Assembly (NCBI GenBank): GCA_036346255.1
Contig: CM070620.1
Coordinates: 34,159,609 to 34,223,608 of the forward strand
Source: Ampelocalamus luodianensis
Lineage: Eukaryota; Streptophyta; Magnoliopsida; Poales; Poaceae
Direction: 5' to 3'
DNA: 64,000 bases
Shown here piece by piece: positions 23,590-35,327 of the stretch; the stretch's first letter is position 1, and each line of letters starts with the position of its first letter. The notes beneath the pieces were generated by a model that searched no databases, was not told the origin of the DNA, and saw nothing but the letters and a program-made list of their open reading frames with translations. Made by a program: the position numbers and the translations under genes.

Positions 23590-26500
23590 TGAGATCCTTT
23601 GTAAGATTCCTGAGCAGGCTTATTCTTTGGACAAATGGAATGGCATCATGGCTTCTCTGAGGCAGTTTCTTCGAGGTTGGGGTGTAAATCTTCATGGGGA
23701 GGTTAAGAGAAGAAAACATGAGCTTTTATTCTTTATCAGGAAGCTTGATTTAGAAGCTGATCAGCAAGGGCTGAGTTCTGATAAATGGTTAGAGAGATAC
23801 AAAGCAGAGAACGACTTGGAGGAGATTTATGGCTCTGAAGAGATTCATTGGCAGCAAAGAGGACATGAGAAGTGGATCATTGAGGGGATTCTAATACGGA
23901 TTTTTTTTCATAGTTGTGCTAACGGTAGGAGAAGAAAAAAAATCTTATTACCAGTTTAGAAAGTGATGGGGTTTGTTTAACTAGTATGAGAGACATTACG
24001 AACCACATCTACAAATTTTATAAGAACTTATTTGGGGCCATAGATAATCAGAAGGTTACTTTGGCAGCTGACTTTTGGCTAGGAAAGAAAACTGTTTCAG
24101 GATCTGATAATGAGAGTTTGACTACTTCTTTCACTGAGAAAGAAATATGGGAGATTATCAAAGAATTACCTGCTGATTCAGCTCCAGGTCCTGATGGTTT
24201 CCCAACTTTCTTTTATAAGAATTTCTGGGGGGTGCTGAAAGAGGTTTTTATGGAAATGATCAATGATTTTTTTGAAGACAGACTGGATTTAAAGAGATTG
24301 AACTATAGGGTGATTACTTTGATTCCGAAAATCAAAGATGCCAACACTATTAAAAATTTTAGACCCATTTGTTTGATTAATGTTAGTTTTAAGATCATCA
24401 CCAAGTTACTGGCGGTTAGACTGGGAAACATTGCTAACAGAGTCATCAGTGATTGTCAAACTGCTTTTATTAAGGGGACAAATATCTTGGATGGGGTGCT
24501 TTCCTTACATGAGATTCTTCATGAGATGAGAGTCTCTAAGGGAAAGGGGATTATTTTGAAACTTGATTTTGAAAAAGCTTATGATAAAGTTCAGTGGAAT
24601 TTCTTGGAAGAGGTTATGGGAGGGAAAGGCTTTACTGACAAGTGGATTAGGTGCGTGATGAGTACTGTGCAGGGGGGTAAAGTTAGCATTAATATCAATG
24701 GAGAAATGGGACCTTATTTCACCACTTCCAGGGGATTGAGGCAAGGAGACCCTTTATCTCCTTTGCTTTTTTAATCTGGCAGCTGATGCTTTAGCAGGTT
24801 TAATTGAAAATGCTCAGAATGCAGGTTTGATCACTGGTCTTGTATCTCACCTGATTCCTGGGGGTGTTCCCATTCTCCAATATGCTGATGATACTGTTTT
24901 GATGATAAATTGTGAGGAGTCTGCTATTCTGCATTTAAAATTTTTGCTGTATTGTTTTGAATGGTTGTCTGGTTTGAAGATTAACTATCACAAGAGTGAG
25001 GTTTTTGTGTTAGGGGTGGGCACGGAGGAGGCTGTGAGAGTGGCTAATATGCTTAATTGTAATTTGGGACAGTTTCCTTTGACTTATTTAGGGATTGTGA
25101 TTGGAGATAAGAAGATGAATAAGAAAACTGCTGAAAAAGTTATTAGTAAGATGGGTAATAGACTGGATAATTGGAGGAATAATCTCTTATCCACGGGAGG
25201 TAGATTGACTCTAGTTAATAGTTGCTTAAGTAGCCTTCCTATGTATACTATGGGTTTTTACAAGCTTAGTGAGGAGGTTCATCGCACAATGGATTCTATT
25301 CGGGCTAGATTTTTTTGGAGGGGCGCTAGTGACAACTTGAAGTACCATATGGTAAATTGGAAAGCGATTTGTAGACCTAAAGATTTTGGGGGTTTGGGGG
25401 TGTTAGATACCAGGTTAATGAATAGTTGCCTTTTGAGTAAGTGGTTCTGGAAGATGCATTTGGCTAAGAATGAACTTTGGTTTAGACTCTTAAAAGCTAA
25501 ATATTTTCCTAATAGTGACTACAAAGTTAGTAAAGCTGTTAGGGGTTCTCAATTTTGGAATGATTTGCAAAAGGTTAAATTTTGGTTTCAAAGGGGTGTA
25601 TCTCATCAGGTTGGAAATGGGGAAGGTACTTTGTTTTGGAAGGACATTTGGTTAGATAATACTTCTCTCAAAATCAGTTTTGATAAGTTGTTTACAATTT
25701 GCGCTAAGACGGACATTACAGTGGCGGACTGTTTAGTTAATGATGAATGGAACATTGAGTTTGTGAGACAGTTTGGTAAGCTTGAGGCGAGTCTTGGGAG
25801 AATCTGAAAAATGAACTTTATGAGATTTGTTTGGGTAGGGATCTGGATCAGATTCATTGGTGTCTTGACAAATTCGGTAAGTTTTCGGTTAAATCACTTT
25901 ATCGGCATCTTTCTTTTGGTGGGGTGAGATTTAGAAGATATGTGAAATTGTGGAAAAGTTGTATTCCCTTAAAAGTGAATGTTTTCATTTGGCTTCTGTA
26001 TCAGGATAGGTTACAGACGGTGCAAACCTCAAGATGAGAAAATGGAAAGGCAATGAAAATTGCATCCTCTGTGGAGTTTTGGAGGATTCTAATCATGTTT
26101 TCTTTAACTGTGTCCTAGCTATTTTTGCTTGGACATGCGTTAAGGAATTCTTGGATTGGGAAAGGATTCCAACTTCTATTAACGACTTTCACCAGTTTTG
26201 GTTAGATGCGAGGGGTGCTCATGATTATCGAATTGTTCTTTTCAGTTTTACAGTTTTGATGTGGACTCTATGGAAAGTCAGAAATTCAATGGCTATCGAG
26301 AAGAAATATCCTAAAAAGACGATTGAGGTTATTCTCAAAGCTGTGTATTGTTTGCAGAAGTGGAGGATGCTGATCAAGGAAGAAGAGAGGGAGAAGACTG
26401 ACTGATTATTATTCAGGCGGAACGTTGGCTGAAAACTGATGGGTTAAAGCTTTAGCTCTTTGATGTGTTTGATGTAGCTCTTTTCTGTATTTTGTTGATG

Positions 26501-26659
26501 TCAGCTTGTGTTAATTTTGGTTGTATGGATTGGATTAGGTTCTTTTGGTTTAGACTTCGAGCTTTGCGTGATTGCTGGTGTTCCCAGCAGTTTCTCTGTA
26601 TGTTACTTTGAAATCTGTTTTATAAAAGTTGGGTGAATCCTGTTTCAAAAAAAAAAAAC
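23590..26659 (+). mobile_element. LINE B, 5'-truncated L1-type retrotransposon with poly(A) end
   Basis: About 3 kb carrying the linker, RT, C-terminal domain and zf-RVT of a plant LINE ORF2, a short 3' UTR, and a terminal run of A (26647-26658). The endonuclease and ORF1 are missing, the usual result of 5' truncation. The left end is approximate. No convincing TSD was found, though ATGT-TAATGTGAGATCC near 23581 and ATGTGTAATCTATGATCC after the tail are suggestive. Only a handful of 1-bp lesions break the frame, so the copy is fairly young. Confidence 0.88.
23627..26405 (+). pseudogene. LINE B ORF2 (reverse transcriptase, zf-RVT), frameshifted
   Basis: Order of motifs: a linker helix (LRGWGVNLHGEVKRRKHEL), SCANGRRRKK, and RT boxes APGPDGFPTFFYK, LIPKIKDANTIKNFRPICL, IILKLDFEKAYDKVQW, RGLRQGDPLSPLLF, then catalytic QYADDTVLM. 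Next come GLKINYHKSEV, FPLTYLGI and the C-terminal WRNNLLSTGGRLTLVNS, followed by zinc-finger type ENCILCGVLEDSNHVFFNC. Frame breaks lie near 23900-23950, 24770, 25795 and 26020. Several are a single extra base in a homopolymer. The catalytic DD is intact. The endonuclease is absent, so it could not retrotranspose alone. Confidence 0.9.
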
Positions 26660-26734
26660 ATGTGTAATCTATGATCCATCACACTCACCTCAGAGTATAG
26701 CTAGCCGGATTGATAGGCTCGTCTCTTTCACATC

Positions 26735-26743
26735 TATAAATAG
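26735..26743 (+). promoter_or_regulatory. TATA box of the TFL1/RCN-like gene
   Basis: CTATAAATAG lies about 125 bp upstream of the ATG and some 75 bp downstream of the LINE B poly(A) tail. It is the only good TATA element between the LINE and the gene. Confidence 0.65.
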
Positions 26744-26862
26744 AGGCCTGCGTCTTGCTGTCTCAGCAACACATACACAATTACCTGCGCTTCACCATTC
26801 AGGAAGCATACGGCCGGCAGCACTCACTGATAAACAATTCAGTTGAGATTTAAGGCCTAAAC

Positions 26863-27996
26863 ATGTCAAGGGTGTTGGAGCCTCTCATTGTGGGGAAGGT
26901 GATTGGTGAGGTGCTGGACAACTTCAACCCCACCGTGAAGATGACGGTCACCTACAGCTCGAACAAGCAGGTGTTCAAAGGCCACGAGTTCTTCCCTTCG
27001 GCCGTCGCCGCAAAGCCGCGTGTCGAGGTCCAAGGAGGCGATCTCAGATCCTTCTTCACATTGGTGTGTAGCTATGTGTATCTCATCCATTATCACAAAC
27101 ACAAAGTTTGGCTCCCTAGCTACATATATGTCATATGATTTTGGCCATAGCACTATATCTCCCAAGGGGAGGAAAACATGACCATGTGCTGATTCTTGTG
27201 CTTCTTCAGGTGATGACTGACCCTGATGTGCCAGGACCTAGTGATCCACACCTGAGGGAGCATCTTCACTGGTAACCAACACAAGTTGCTCAATCTAACT
27301 AAAATGTATTATAAAAGATTAAATAAAAGTATCACCTGTCTAGCAAACTAGTCAATCCTAGTTAAGTAGGCATCCATGCGTCTGTGTATAGCTGGATAAG
27401 GCCATGATTAGCGCTTACCTAGATTCGGTCAGGCACATATTTTACACAAATTAGCATGCATGGTCTCAATCTTCATATTAATTTCCAGGCATTCATAGAA
27501 TACTTATAGCTGATCAATGACCTTTTGTTTGGACCACCCTGGCAGGATTATTACCGATATTCCTGGGACTACTGATGCTTCTTTTGGTAAGTCTTCTTGT
27601 ACATCCTGCTTTAGTCTTTGCTAGTTTTGAGAGGGAGAGTACAGGGATAGATCACAGAGATGCAGGGGCAAAACAAATAGCTAAAAGGTGGTGGCGTGTA
27701 CAAATTAATCAGAAGTTTCTTTGTCTTCTCCTTCCCCTCTGTTTATTCTTTTTGGTGATACATGGCATGCACATGCAGGGAGGGAGGTGGTGAGCTACGA
27801 GAGCCCAAGGCCAAACATAGGCATCCACAGGTTCATCTTCGTGCTGTTCCGGCAGAAGCGCCGGCAGGCAGTGAGCCCGCCGTCGTCGAGGGACCGATTC
27901 AACACCCGCCAGTTCGCCGAGGAGAACGACCTCGGCCTCCCCGTCGCCGCCGTCTACTTCAACGCGCAGCGCGAGACCGCCGCTCGCCGGCGCTAG
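26863..27996 (+). CDS. RCN: TFL1/CENTRORADIALIS-like PEBP protein (rice RCN type)
   Basis: Four exons join to 522 bp (173 aa plus stop): 26863-27063, 27210-27271, 27546-27586 and 27779-27996. All introns are GT-AG, and the 62- and 41-bp middle exons are the hallmark of the FT/TFL1 family. The protein starts MSRVLEPLIVGKVIGEVLDN and carries the PEBP motifs DPDVPGPSDP (71-80) and GIHRF (116-120). His85 in REHLHW and Asp140 in SSRDRF are the residues that mark TFL1-type repressors rather than FT-type activators. It ends RETAARRR. Known RCN proteins delay the transition to flowering and keep inflorescence meristems indeterminate, acting with 14-3-3 and FD-type bZIP proteins. The gene looks intact. 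Lys39 in QVFKGHEF is where I recall Asn in relatives. Which RCN paralogue it is cannot be fixed here. Confidence 0.95.
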
Positions 27997-29063
27997 CTGA
28001 GCAGCAATCCTACGTACGCATGGACAGACGAACTACGACCAATCAGCTAGCTCAGCCTTATTCCCCACATGCATGTTCAAATAAGAACACTAGTTAATTA
28101 GCTGCTTGCTCGTGATCGTGTATGATATGGGCTAGCAGCTACAACCTACTAGTACGTAATTGTTGCACATTCTAGATAATTTGTGAAGGTGACGATATGA
28201 TTGGGAGACAATTGCAATGTTGAATGGGAGCAGTGGGAGGGTTGAAGCAATGGCCATGGCTCTAGCTCTAGCTCTAGCTCTAGTATTCCCCTACCTACTA
28301 TTCTGTTATAAGGTTCTTCACTGGAGTCTGCAGTGTACTTTGTTTGATCCTGTCACTACTACTTGCTGCTTGTTTCTGTAATCCTACCAGTTACTTTTCC
28401 TTCTCTTTCATCTCACTTTTCGGTGACGTGTGATGTATGGAGGTGGAAACAGGAGGTACAGCATCTATTCTTGAGGTCCTTTTTCCTATCATTTCAATCG
28501 TTTTATATATATGATTTGGCAATGTTAGATCAATAGCATCTGCACCTATATATAATGGCCGGCTGGATCAAGTGCATTTACCCCAATAAGTTTATAACCT
28601 ATTTTTTAAAAGAAGAAGAAGAAGAAGTTTATTAGGAAATATTCGTTTGAAGATATCCAACTCAACGCCAGCAGTCTGGTGCTTAGCCTCTATGTGACAT
28701 TAATTATCTTAGTAGTTCTCATGAACAATAGTGAGAAACTCTTTTTTTTATCACATTAATGTTTCCATATGTGTGAATGTAGTAGTAAAATTATAGGCTA
28801 TATGTACGGCCCTTGGCGAGAGAAGAGCCTGTAATATAAATTGTTGTTTTCTGATCAAGAAACTACAAGTTAAAGAAGAACACATAATGCAGGAAGGTTG
28901 TATTCGCTCGGAATATATGTTGCACACAGGATCTAATCTATTTTAACAGTGCAGCAGTAACTCAGCATATTGACTGCTGCGGTACTACATACACCGAAAA
29001 AATACAAGCATATATACTAGTAGCAACGATAAACAAAATTCCAAAATGTAAAGTTGTACCAAT
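27997..29063 (+). other. 3' flank of the TFL1/RCN-like gene
   Basis: Contains the 3' UTR and spacer, with a short AGCTCT microsatellite at about 28258-28284 and a GAA run at about 28612-28627. No further gene is seen up to the Copia B insertion. Confidence 0.6.
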
Positions 29064-29207
29064 TGTTAAAGAGTGTGTTGTACATTCTCTCTCTTAGCTC
29101 ATGTAGCCCACAAGATCCATGTAACAATGTCTATATATACCCTTTCAATTAATGAATAAACTGCACAATTGTGAATAGCAAAATCACTCTTTCCTAAATT
29201 TCTAACA
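29064..29207 (+). repeat. 5' LTR of Copia B
   Basis: Begins TGTTAAAGAGTGTGTTG and ends TTTCTAACA. It contains a TATA-like CTATATATACC and a polyadenylation-like AATGAATAAA, and is followed directly by the PBS. Confidence 0.92.
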
Positions 29208-29220
29208 TGGTATCAGAGTG
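29208..29220 (+). promoter_or_regulatory. Primer-binding site of Copia B
   Basis: TGGTATCAGAG, complementary to the 3' end of initiator methionine tRNA, abuts the LTR. Confidence 0.9.
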
Positions 29221-29340
29221 TGGTTCACCCAAACCCTATTTTCCTCAAACTACCATAGTCGCCGTTGTTGTCCAGCCTCAAACTACCATCTAGAGTTGTT
29301 CCTATTCACCCAGCGTCGACTCCACTGTATTAAGCAATAG

Positions 29341-29775
29341 CAGAATCAGTCAGTGGAGAAGTATTATAGTGCTTTCACTCATATCACTGGTCCTCGAGAG
29401 TCTATGACACCGAAGGCTGCTACTGCTTGCCAGTCTTGTGTTGCCAAAGATGAGTATGCTCAGCAGACGCTCATGTATCAATTTGTAACGGGACTTCGAT
29501 AAGAGATTGAGCCTGTTCGTACTCGGTTACTCAACTATCCTACTCCACTGACTTTGGCTGAGGTACTCTCTAGTTTGATTGCAGAGGAGACTCGTCTTCG
29601 TTCGCTTATACCTACATTAGGATCCTTACCACATGATGTCCTAGGTCTCTCACAGCGGTCTAGATCTACCAGAGCTACACCCACAAGAGTGTTGGTATGT
29701 TCTCATTACAAGAGGACTGGTCATCTTATTGATAAGTGCTTTAAGTTACATCCAGACCAGCTTGTTATTATCATG
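29341..29775 (+). pseudogene. Copia B gag, C-terminal part only
   Basis: The frame QNQSVEKYYSAFTHI leads through AQQTLMYQFVTGLR, a TAA, and then EIEPVRTRLLNYPTPLTLAE to a zinc-knuckle relic CSHYKRTGHLIDKC in which the second Cys is Tyr. Only about 130 bp separate it from the PBS, so the N-terminal half of gag has been deleted. The TAA at about 29500 stands where CAA (Gln) is expected. Confidence 0.75.
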
Positions 29776-29867
29776 CTAGACATCCATTTGATCGTCATCA
29801 TGGAGCACCTACTAGGCCTCCGAGAGCAATTACTGGATCAGTCACTACTGCCACACCCACGCCTACT

Positions 29868-30338
29868 GTGACTTCTGGACCACTTTCTGTTATGACCTCA
29901 GTTGCACCTTCTGCTCCTAGTGATGTCCATCCTTGGGTTCTGGATTCGGATGACTCTTTTCATGTTACATTTGATAGCTCTCAGCTTGTTGCTCGTAGGC
30001 CCATGACTGATGCTGCATATGTTCACACCGCTAATGGTACACCTTGCTCTATTACCCATCAGAGCATTCTCTCTACATCTTGCTTCTCTGTTCCTGATGT
30101 GTCTTTTATTCCTCAGCTATCTATGAACATTCTTTATGTTGGTCAACTTACTGATATGAACTATTTCATTGGGTTTGATAATTCTTCTTGTTTCATTCAA
30201 GATCGTCAGAGCAAAAGAGTGATTGGTTCTGGCCATCGCTATAGAGGTTCTCCTAGTCTCTATGTCTTGGACACCTTACATCTTCCTTGCACCAGTACGT
30301 CGAAGGCCTTAGTGGCTTCTGCTATGTCATCATCTTAG
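29868..30338 (+). pseudogene. Copia B protease and spacer
   Basis: PWVLDSDDSFHVT corresponds to the Copia protease box, with the DSGA core altered to DSDD. It is followed by the usual downstream segment (VHTANGTPCSITHQ, SVPDVSFIPQLSMNILYVGQ, RGSPSLYVLD). The frame is open for 156 codons. Confidence 0.8.
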
Positions 30339-30479
30339 TCTCTTGTTGATTCTTCTTTCAGCAAGTGCATCATAGAATTGGTCATCTCTATGGAGCTCGC
30401 TTCACTACTCTAGTTCACTAGGCTCCTTAGGTCATGTGATTGTTGAGTTTGGTTTTCATCGTACTAGTTGTAAGCTAGG

Positions 30480-31200
30480 GAAATAGCTACAACTTCCATA
30501 TTCTAGTAGTACCTCTCAGTCATCTTGTCCTTTTCATTTGGTGCATTCAGATGTATGGGGTCCATCTCCTTTTGCTTCGAAGGGTGGTCGTAGTTATTAT
30601 GTAATATTTGTCAATGATCACTATCGATATACTTGGATCTATTTTATGAAACATCACTCTCAGTTGATTTTCATTTATCAGTCTTTTGCTAAGATAGTTC
30701 ATACACAATTTTCTTCTTCCATTCATGTTTTTCGTTCTGACTCTAGAGCAGAGTATCTTTCATCAGCCTTTCATCAGTTCCTTTGTTCTAAGGGCACTCT
30801 TCCTCAGCTCTCATGTCCTGGTGCTCATGCTCATAATGGTGTTGCTGAGTGTAAGCACCATCACATCATTGAGACTTCCCGTACTCTTCTCATCTCCTCC
30901 TTTGTTCTCTCTCACTTCTAGGGGGAAGCAGTCTCTACGGCAATCTATCTCATCAATCGCCAGCCCTCTTTCAAGCTTGAGGGCAAGTATCTTGGTGAGG
31001 TCCTGTATAGAGCGCCTTCTCACTATGCTCATCTTTGTGTTTTGGTTGTGTCTGCTATGTCCTTCTAGCACCTTGTGAGCGCAAAAGCTGTGCGCTCAGT
31101 CAGTTGAGTGTGTCTTCCTTGGTTATAGTCCTGAGCATAAGGGTTATCGTTGCTACGATCCATTAGCACGTCGCATTCACATTTCTCGTGATGTGACCTT
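30480..31200 (+). pseudogene. Copia B integrase
   Basis: After GK*LQLPYSS (TAG 30484-30486) comes the integrase core: CPFHLVHSDVWGPSPFA, YYVIFVNDHYRYTW, VFRSDSRAEYLS, then NGVAECKHHHIIE. The HSDVWG and RSDSRAEY acidic positions are visible. NGVAECKH keeps the expected Glu. TAG 30919-30921 replaces a Trp (FWGEA), after which the frame shifts. Confidence 0.82.
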
Positions 31201-31734
31201 TGATGAGGATTGACCCTTCTTTTATCATCCCTCTACTTGTACCACTCCTTCCACAAATTCCACCTCTTTCTTATGTCTACTTCCCATTCCTTCACTAGAC
31301 TCACTTTCTCCAACTACACTTTCTCCACCAATTCTTGTTTCACCTCCTAGTGTATCTCCTCCACCAGCTCCACCAATTTCTGATACTTCTACTTTTCTCT
31401 TTCACTATAGTCACAGACAAAGAGTTCCTTCTGATCCTTAGTCTTTCTCTCCTCCACTTGACCCTTCAGCCAATACCACCGACTCTAACGATCGTTTTAC
31501 TACATCATGGTATGCTCTGTGTGATCGTTCTTCTATTCAGACACTAGAGAGATGGGGTTTTCTTATGCAGGTGCAGTATCTGAGCCTAGTACCTATCAGG
31601 AGGTTGCAGTACACCTGAGTGATAGTTGGCCTTGACAGAGGAGCTCACATCATTAGAGTGTATAGGCACTTGGGATCTTACTCTGCTACCATCTAGAGTT
31701 GTTCCTATAACTGGCAAGTGGGGGTAAAAAGTAA

Positions 31735-32173
31735 AGAACAAGTCATATGATTCAGTAGAGCGATACAAGGCTCATCTTGATGCAAGAGGTTTTTATCAGG
31801 ATTATAGTGGAGAATATGATGAGAATTTTGCTCCAGTTGCTCATACGACCACAGTCCGTACTCTCATTGATGTTGCAGCTATACACATATGGACTATATC
31901 TCATATGGATGTTAAGAATGCTTTTCTTCATGGTGATCTACATGAGGATGTCTATATGTAGCAACCCCTAGGTGTTGAGGCTCCTACAGGCTATGTTCGT
32001 CATCTTAGGTGTGCTCTATATGGTCTCAAGCAGGCTCCTTGTGCTTTGTTTAAGCATTTCGGTTCTGTGATTCGAGCTGCTGGTTTCACTCCAAGTGCAT
32101 AACCCTGTCTTGTTTATTCACACTTCTCAGCGGGGTCATACTTTGCTTCTGTTATATATAGATGATATGTTGA
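31735..32173 (+). pseudogene. Copia B reverse transcriptase, 5' part
   Basis: RYKAHLDARGFYQDYSGEYD, TTVRTLIDVAA, MDVKNAFLHGDLHEDVYM, then TAG 31959-31961 (Gln in relatives) and YGLKQAPCALFKHF. After a frameshift it reaches LLYIDDM, where the CACTA element is inserted. Remaining RT and RNase H lie at 37684-37785 and 57783-58603. Confidence 0.85.
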
Positions 32174-32595
32174 CACTACTAGAAAACAGTTATTCCCTTA
32201 CGGTTAAAAACCATCAGGAAAATACAAAAAATCGTCAGGTTTTAATTTCTTGACGGTTACCCGTCTGGCAAAACCTCTCAGCACTAGCTGGAAAGGAAAA
32301 TTAAATTTGGCTGACGGTATTACCCATCACGAAAAAATGTATTTTCCTGAGGGTTTAAACTGTGCGGAAAATTCATTTCACTGACGATTCTTCTATCACA
32401 GTTAAGAAAAGTAATCCTGACGGTTTGTGCCTGTTAGGAAAAAAACATTGCACTGACTGTTTGACCCATCAGCAAAATTGAATTCCAGAATGGTAGAAAA
32501 TATAGCCTGACGGTTTGACCCGTCAACAAAATTGATTTTCAGAATAGCGAAAATATAGCCTGACGGTTTGACCTGTCAGCAAAATTGATTTCCAT
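32174..32595 (+). repeat. Left terminal and subterminal repeats of the CACTA element
   Basis: After the 16-bp terminal repeat, motifs on TGACGG/CCGTCA recur in both orientations. Three ~54-bp tandem units at about 32452-32595 each carry a GACGGTTTGACCCGTCAGC-like palindrome followed by AAAATTGA. Confidence 0.85.
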
Positions 32596-33129
32596 GACTG
32601 GCATTTTTGCAGCAGACATTAAATTTGTAGCAATCAACTTGCGAGATAAGCATTGATATCCAAATCTTATACATCCATGCATCATATAATCAAATCACAA
32701 TACCATCCTTGCATCAATCAAGAAACATATAATCAATGAACAAATATATAAAAAGTTCAGCTTTCATAAACAGTCCCTAGCCAATACATCCTTCATGTTC
32801 ACAGAAGTCACAGAAGTCAAGTACCACATACATCTAAAGTCAATTCTTCACCTCCACATTGGTCCATCCATCCAAAAGACATCTAAAGTAGTACTACATA
32901 CAAAAGTCACAGAAATCTTTATTTCCATTATATTCTTCACCTCTATTTTGTCCATGGAACGGAGAATGTCTTGCTCATCATACAACATATCCTCCACTGA
33001 AAATTTGCTCACTTTGACACAATCTGAGGGCATCAGCCTGTAAATGGCTTTATTAAAAACAAACATGAAGAAGATCAGTGGCTCAGAAACCACAAGTGCT
33101 ATTTTCTCTGAAAGGAAGCTATAGTTTAC

Positions 33130-33170
33130 CTGGTGCTTTTGAAGTTTTTGCTGCCTCCATTTCCCAGTGA
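33130..33170 (-). pseudogene. Exon-like segment downstream of the OEP80 exons
   Basis: 41 bp between ...GGAG and GTAAAC keep the reading phase from the preceding exon and read SHWEMEAAKTSKAP. I do not recognise this as OEP80, which should continue into a different beta-strand. It may be a foreign exon or intronic sequence. Confidence 0.35.
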
Positions 33171-33309
33171 CTCCAGAGGAAACAAGATAACACAATTAGC
33201 AACGACCCTTGTGTTAAGAGTAGGTTGTCACATGTCAAAATCCTAGCATTACAAACAACACCATATTAGCTGAAGACACACACTTTGAACTGTGAAAGAA
33301 CCTACTAAC

Positions 33310-34388
33310 CTGCCAATAAGTCCAGAAAGAGGTCCATTTGTTATCCTGCAGAAAACACAGCATGTCTATTATCACATACATAGATGTTAAGACTAAGATT
33401 TGCAATGTAATTTGCAGATATGTTAAATATGGTCTTTGAAATAATATTTATCACTTCAACACCTTTCAGGAGAAACAGATTTTATGAAAGCATACAATTC
33501 ACTCAATTGAGTTCACTTAGCAAGCACTACTACTTGTACTCACCCACTCGAAATGCCACCACCAGCAGAGAAACCACTAGAGGGGCGTTCAACAAGATTC
33601 ATGACAAGATCAACTTTATTAGAATCTGCATAGTGCATAATACCATAAGTAAGAACACAGATACTTAAGAAAGAAAACCTTAAAATGGGAACTAAACAAA
33701 TTAGCCTCACCTCCGACTGGCTGCGGAATTATTGTAATGTTCTCCATAATTCTTAGAGTGAGTATTGTCTCAACATCTCTTTTCACTTTTGCTCTATTGT
33801 AAGCCTATTTTTATCATTAGAAGTTTAGACAGAAAAGATGTCTCTCACAACATAAAAGCTACAGGACATGATGCGTAAAATTAGCATCCAAGTCTAAATA
33901 TTTATTACCAAAATACTTTTAGTTCAGATTATTCAAGTGCACCTTCAATAGATTCAAAATACAAAAATATTGCAAAATTATGTTCGTGTATGCAAAAATT
34001 GTACATAAATGATCAGAGAGTTCGGTAGATAGGCTCCGACCACACTTGTTTACATCCACTGTAAGTATGTAACACTAACAATAGTTCTTCTGATTTTGGT
34101 TCTAGCATTTGCATAGCTACTTCAATACCACATAAAAGCAATGCTTCAACGCACAATACGACAGTATCATCAAGTGTCAAATGGAAATGGTTATTAAAAT
34201 CATATACCATGTAAAATGCTACAATAAGGACATTATAGAAATAAACAATTATAACTGTCATCAATAGTGCTTCTAAAGTAGATAAAACACAAATACAACA
34301 AGGGAACTTTTGAAAATGCTCTGACCTGCCCCTTCTTGGTGGTAAGTTGGTGGAGTATGGTCTCTGGTTGCGTCTTACCAACAGTCAG
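33310..34388 (-). pseudogene. OEP80-like: Captured exons of an OEP80/TOC75-V-like (Omp85) gene
   Basis: Four exons lie in order on the minus strand with phase-compatible junctions. They are about 34388-34326 (LTVGKTQPETILHQL, TTKKGQ), about 33802-33711 (KRDVETILTLRIMENIT, IIPQPVG), 33625-33544 (DSNKVDLVMNLVERPSS, GFSAGGGISSG) and 33345-33310 (ITNGPLSGLIG). This matches, from memory, the last POTRA domain and first barrel strands of the plastid outer-envelope protein OEP80/TOC75-V. Introns are retained with GT donors, so capture was from genomic DNA rather than cDNA. The N-terminal POTRA region and most of the barrel are missing, so no working protein is expected. Confidence 0.8.
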
Positions 34389-35327
34389 TTAAGTTTAGAC
34401 AGATAAGATGTCTCTCACAACATCAAGGCTACAGGACATGATGTGTAAAATTAGCATTCAACCAAGTCTAAATATTTATTACCAAAATACTTTTAGCTCA
34501 GATTGTTCAAGTGCTCCTTCAATAGATTCAGAAGGGCACGAGGAATTCATCCAAATATGATTACCTAAACATATAGGTTCATCAAATGATTAATTTGTAA
34601 GATACTACAGAAACTGTCAAACTTATGTTGCTTTCCTCCAGCAATACCTTACTTAGAGAAAGGTGAAAGTATGAAATTTAAAACGAATGCAGGCATTGTA
34701 GACTCAAGACAAGGCTAATTCTATTTCACTTAAGTATTAAAAGTATCAAAACACATATAAAGACAGGAGGAGTCATGTAGGTCTGGAAAAGGATACAAAC
34801 TACTATGAGAATTCAAGTGTAAATTGTAAAAGTATGAATACATACTGGGATATACAACTTTTTAGAAGTAGAGGGGAGATCCCTGTGTAGAATTTAGAAT
34901 AAGTGGACAACGGAATGACAGAAATGGACTATATGGACAACAGAATTTAGAATATGGGTTTATATGGCTTGGGAATAAAGAACCTTGTCTCTTTCAAGAC
35001 CGTGTTTCCCTTATTAGTTATATACGAAGATAAAAAAAGAATGACAATAGGTCAGCAGAACATATATTTACAAGAAAAGATTTAGACAAAATACATAAAT
35101 ATGATTCATAAGTATCATAGTTCAACTTAGAAATACCAGTTTATGACAGAACCAACCTCCAAGCGAAGCAAATACTAGCGGAAGCTTTACAACATATGTT
35201 TTTATTCTGACTATAAATTTTTCTAGTGCGAACATTTAGAAGCCATGCAATTGAAGCCATTTCATATGAATCTCAAGAGCATAGCGTTATGATTAAAATA
35301 GGGTCCATTAGCTAGAAGATAGCTTAC

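Noticed and set aside
23581..26677. TSD for LINE B (ATGT-TAAT...GATCC)
   Set aside because: The two flanks are similar but do not match without gaps and mismatches, so I do not claim it.
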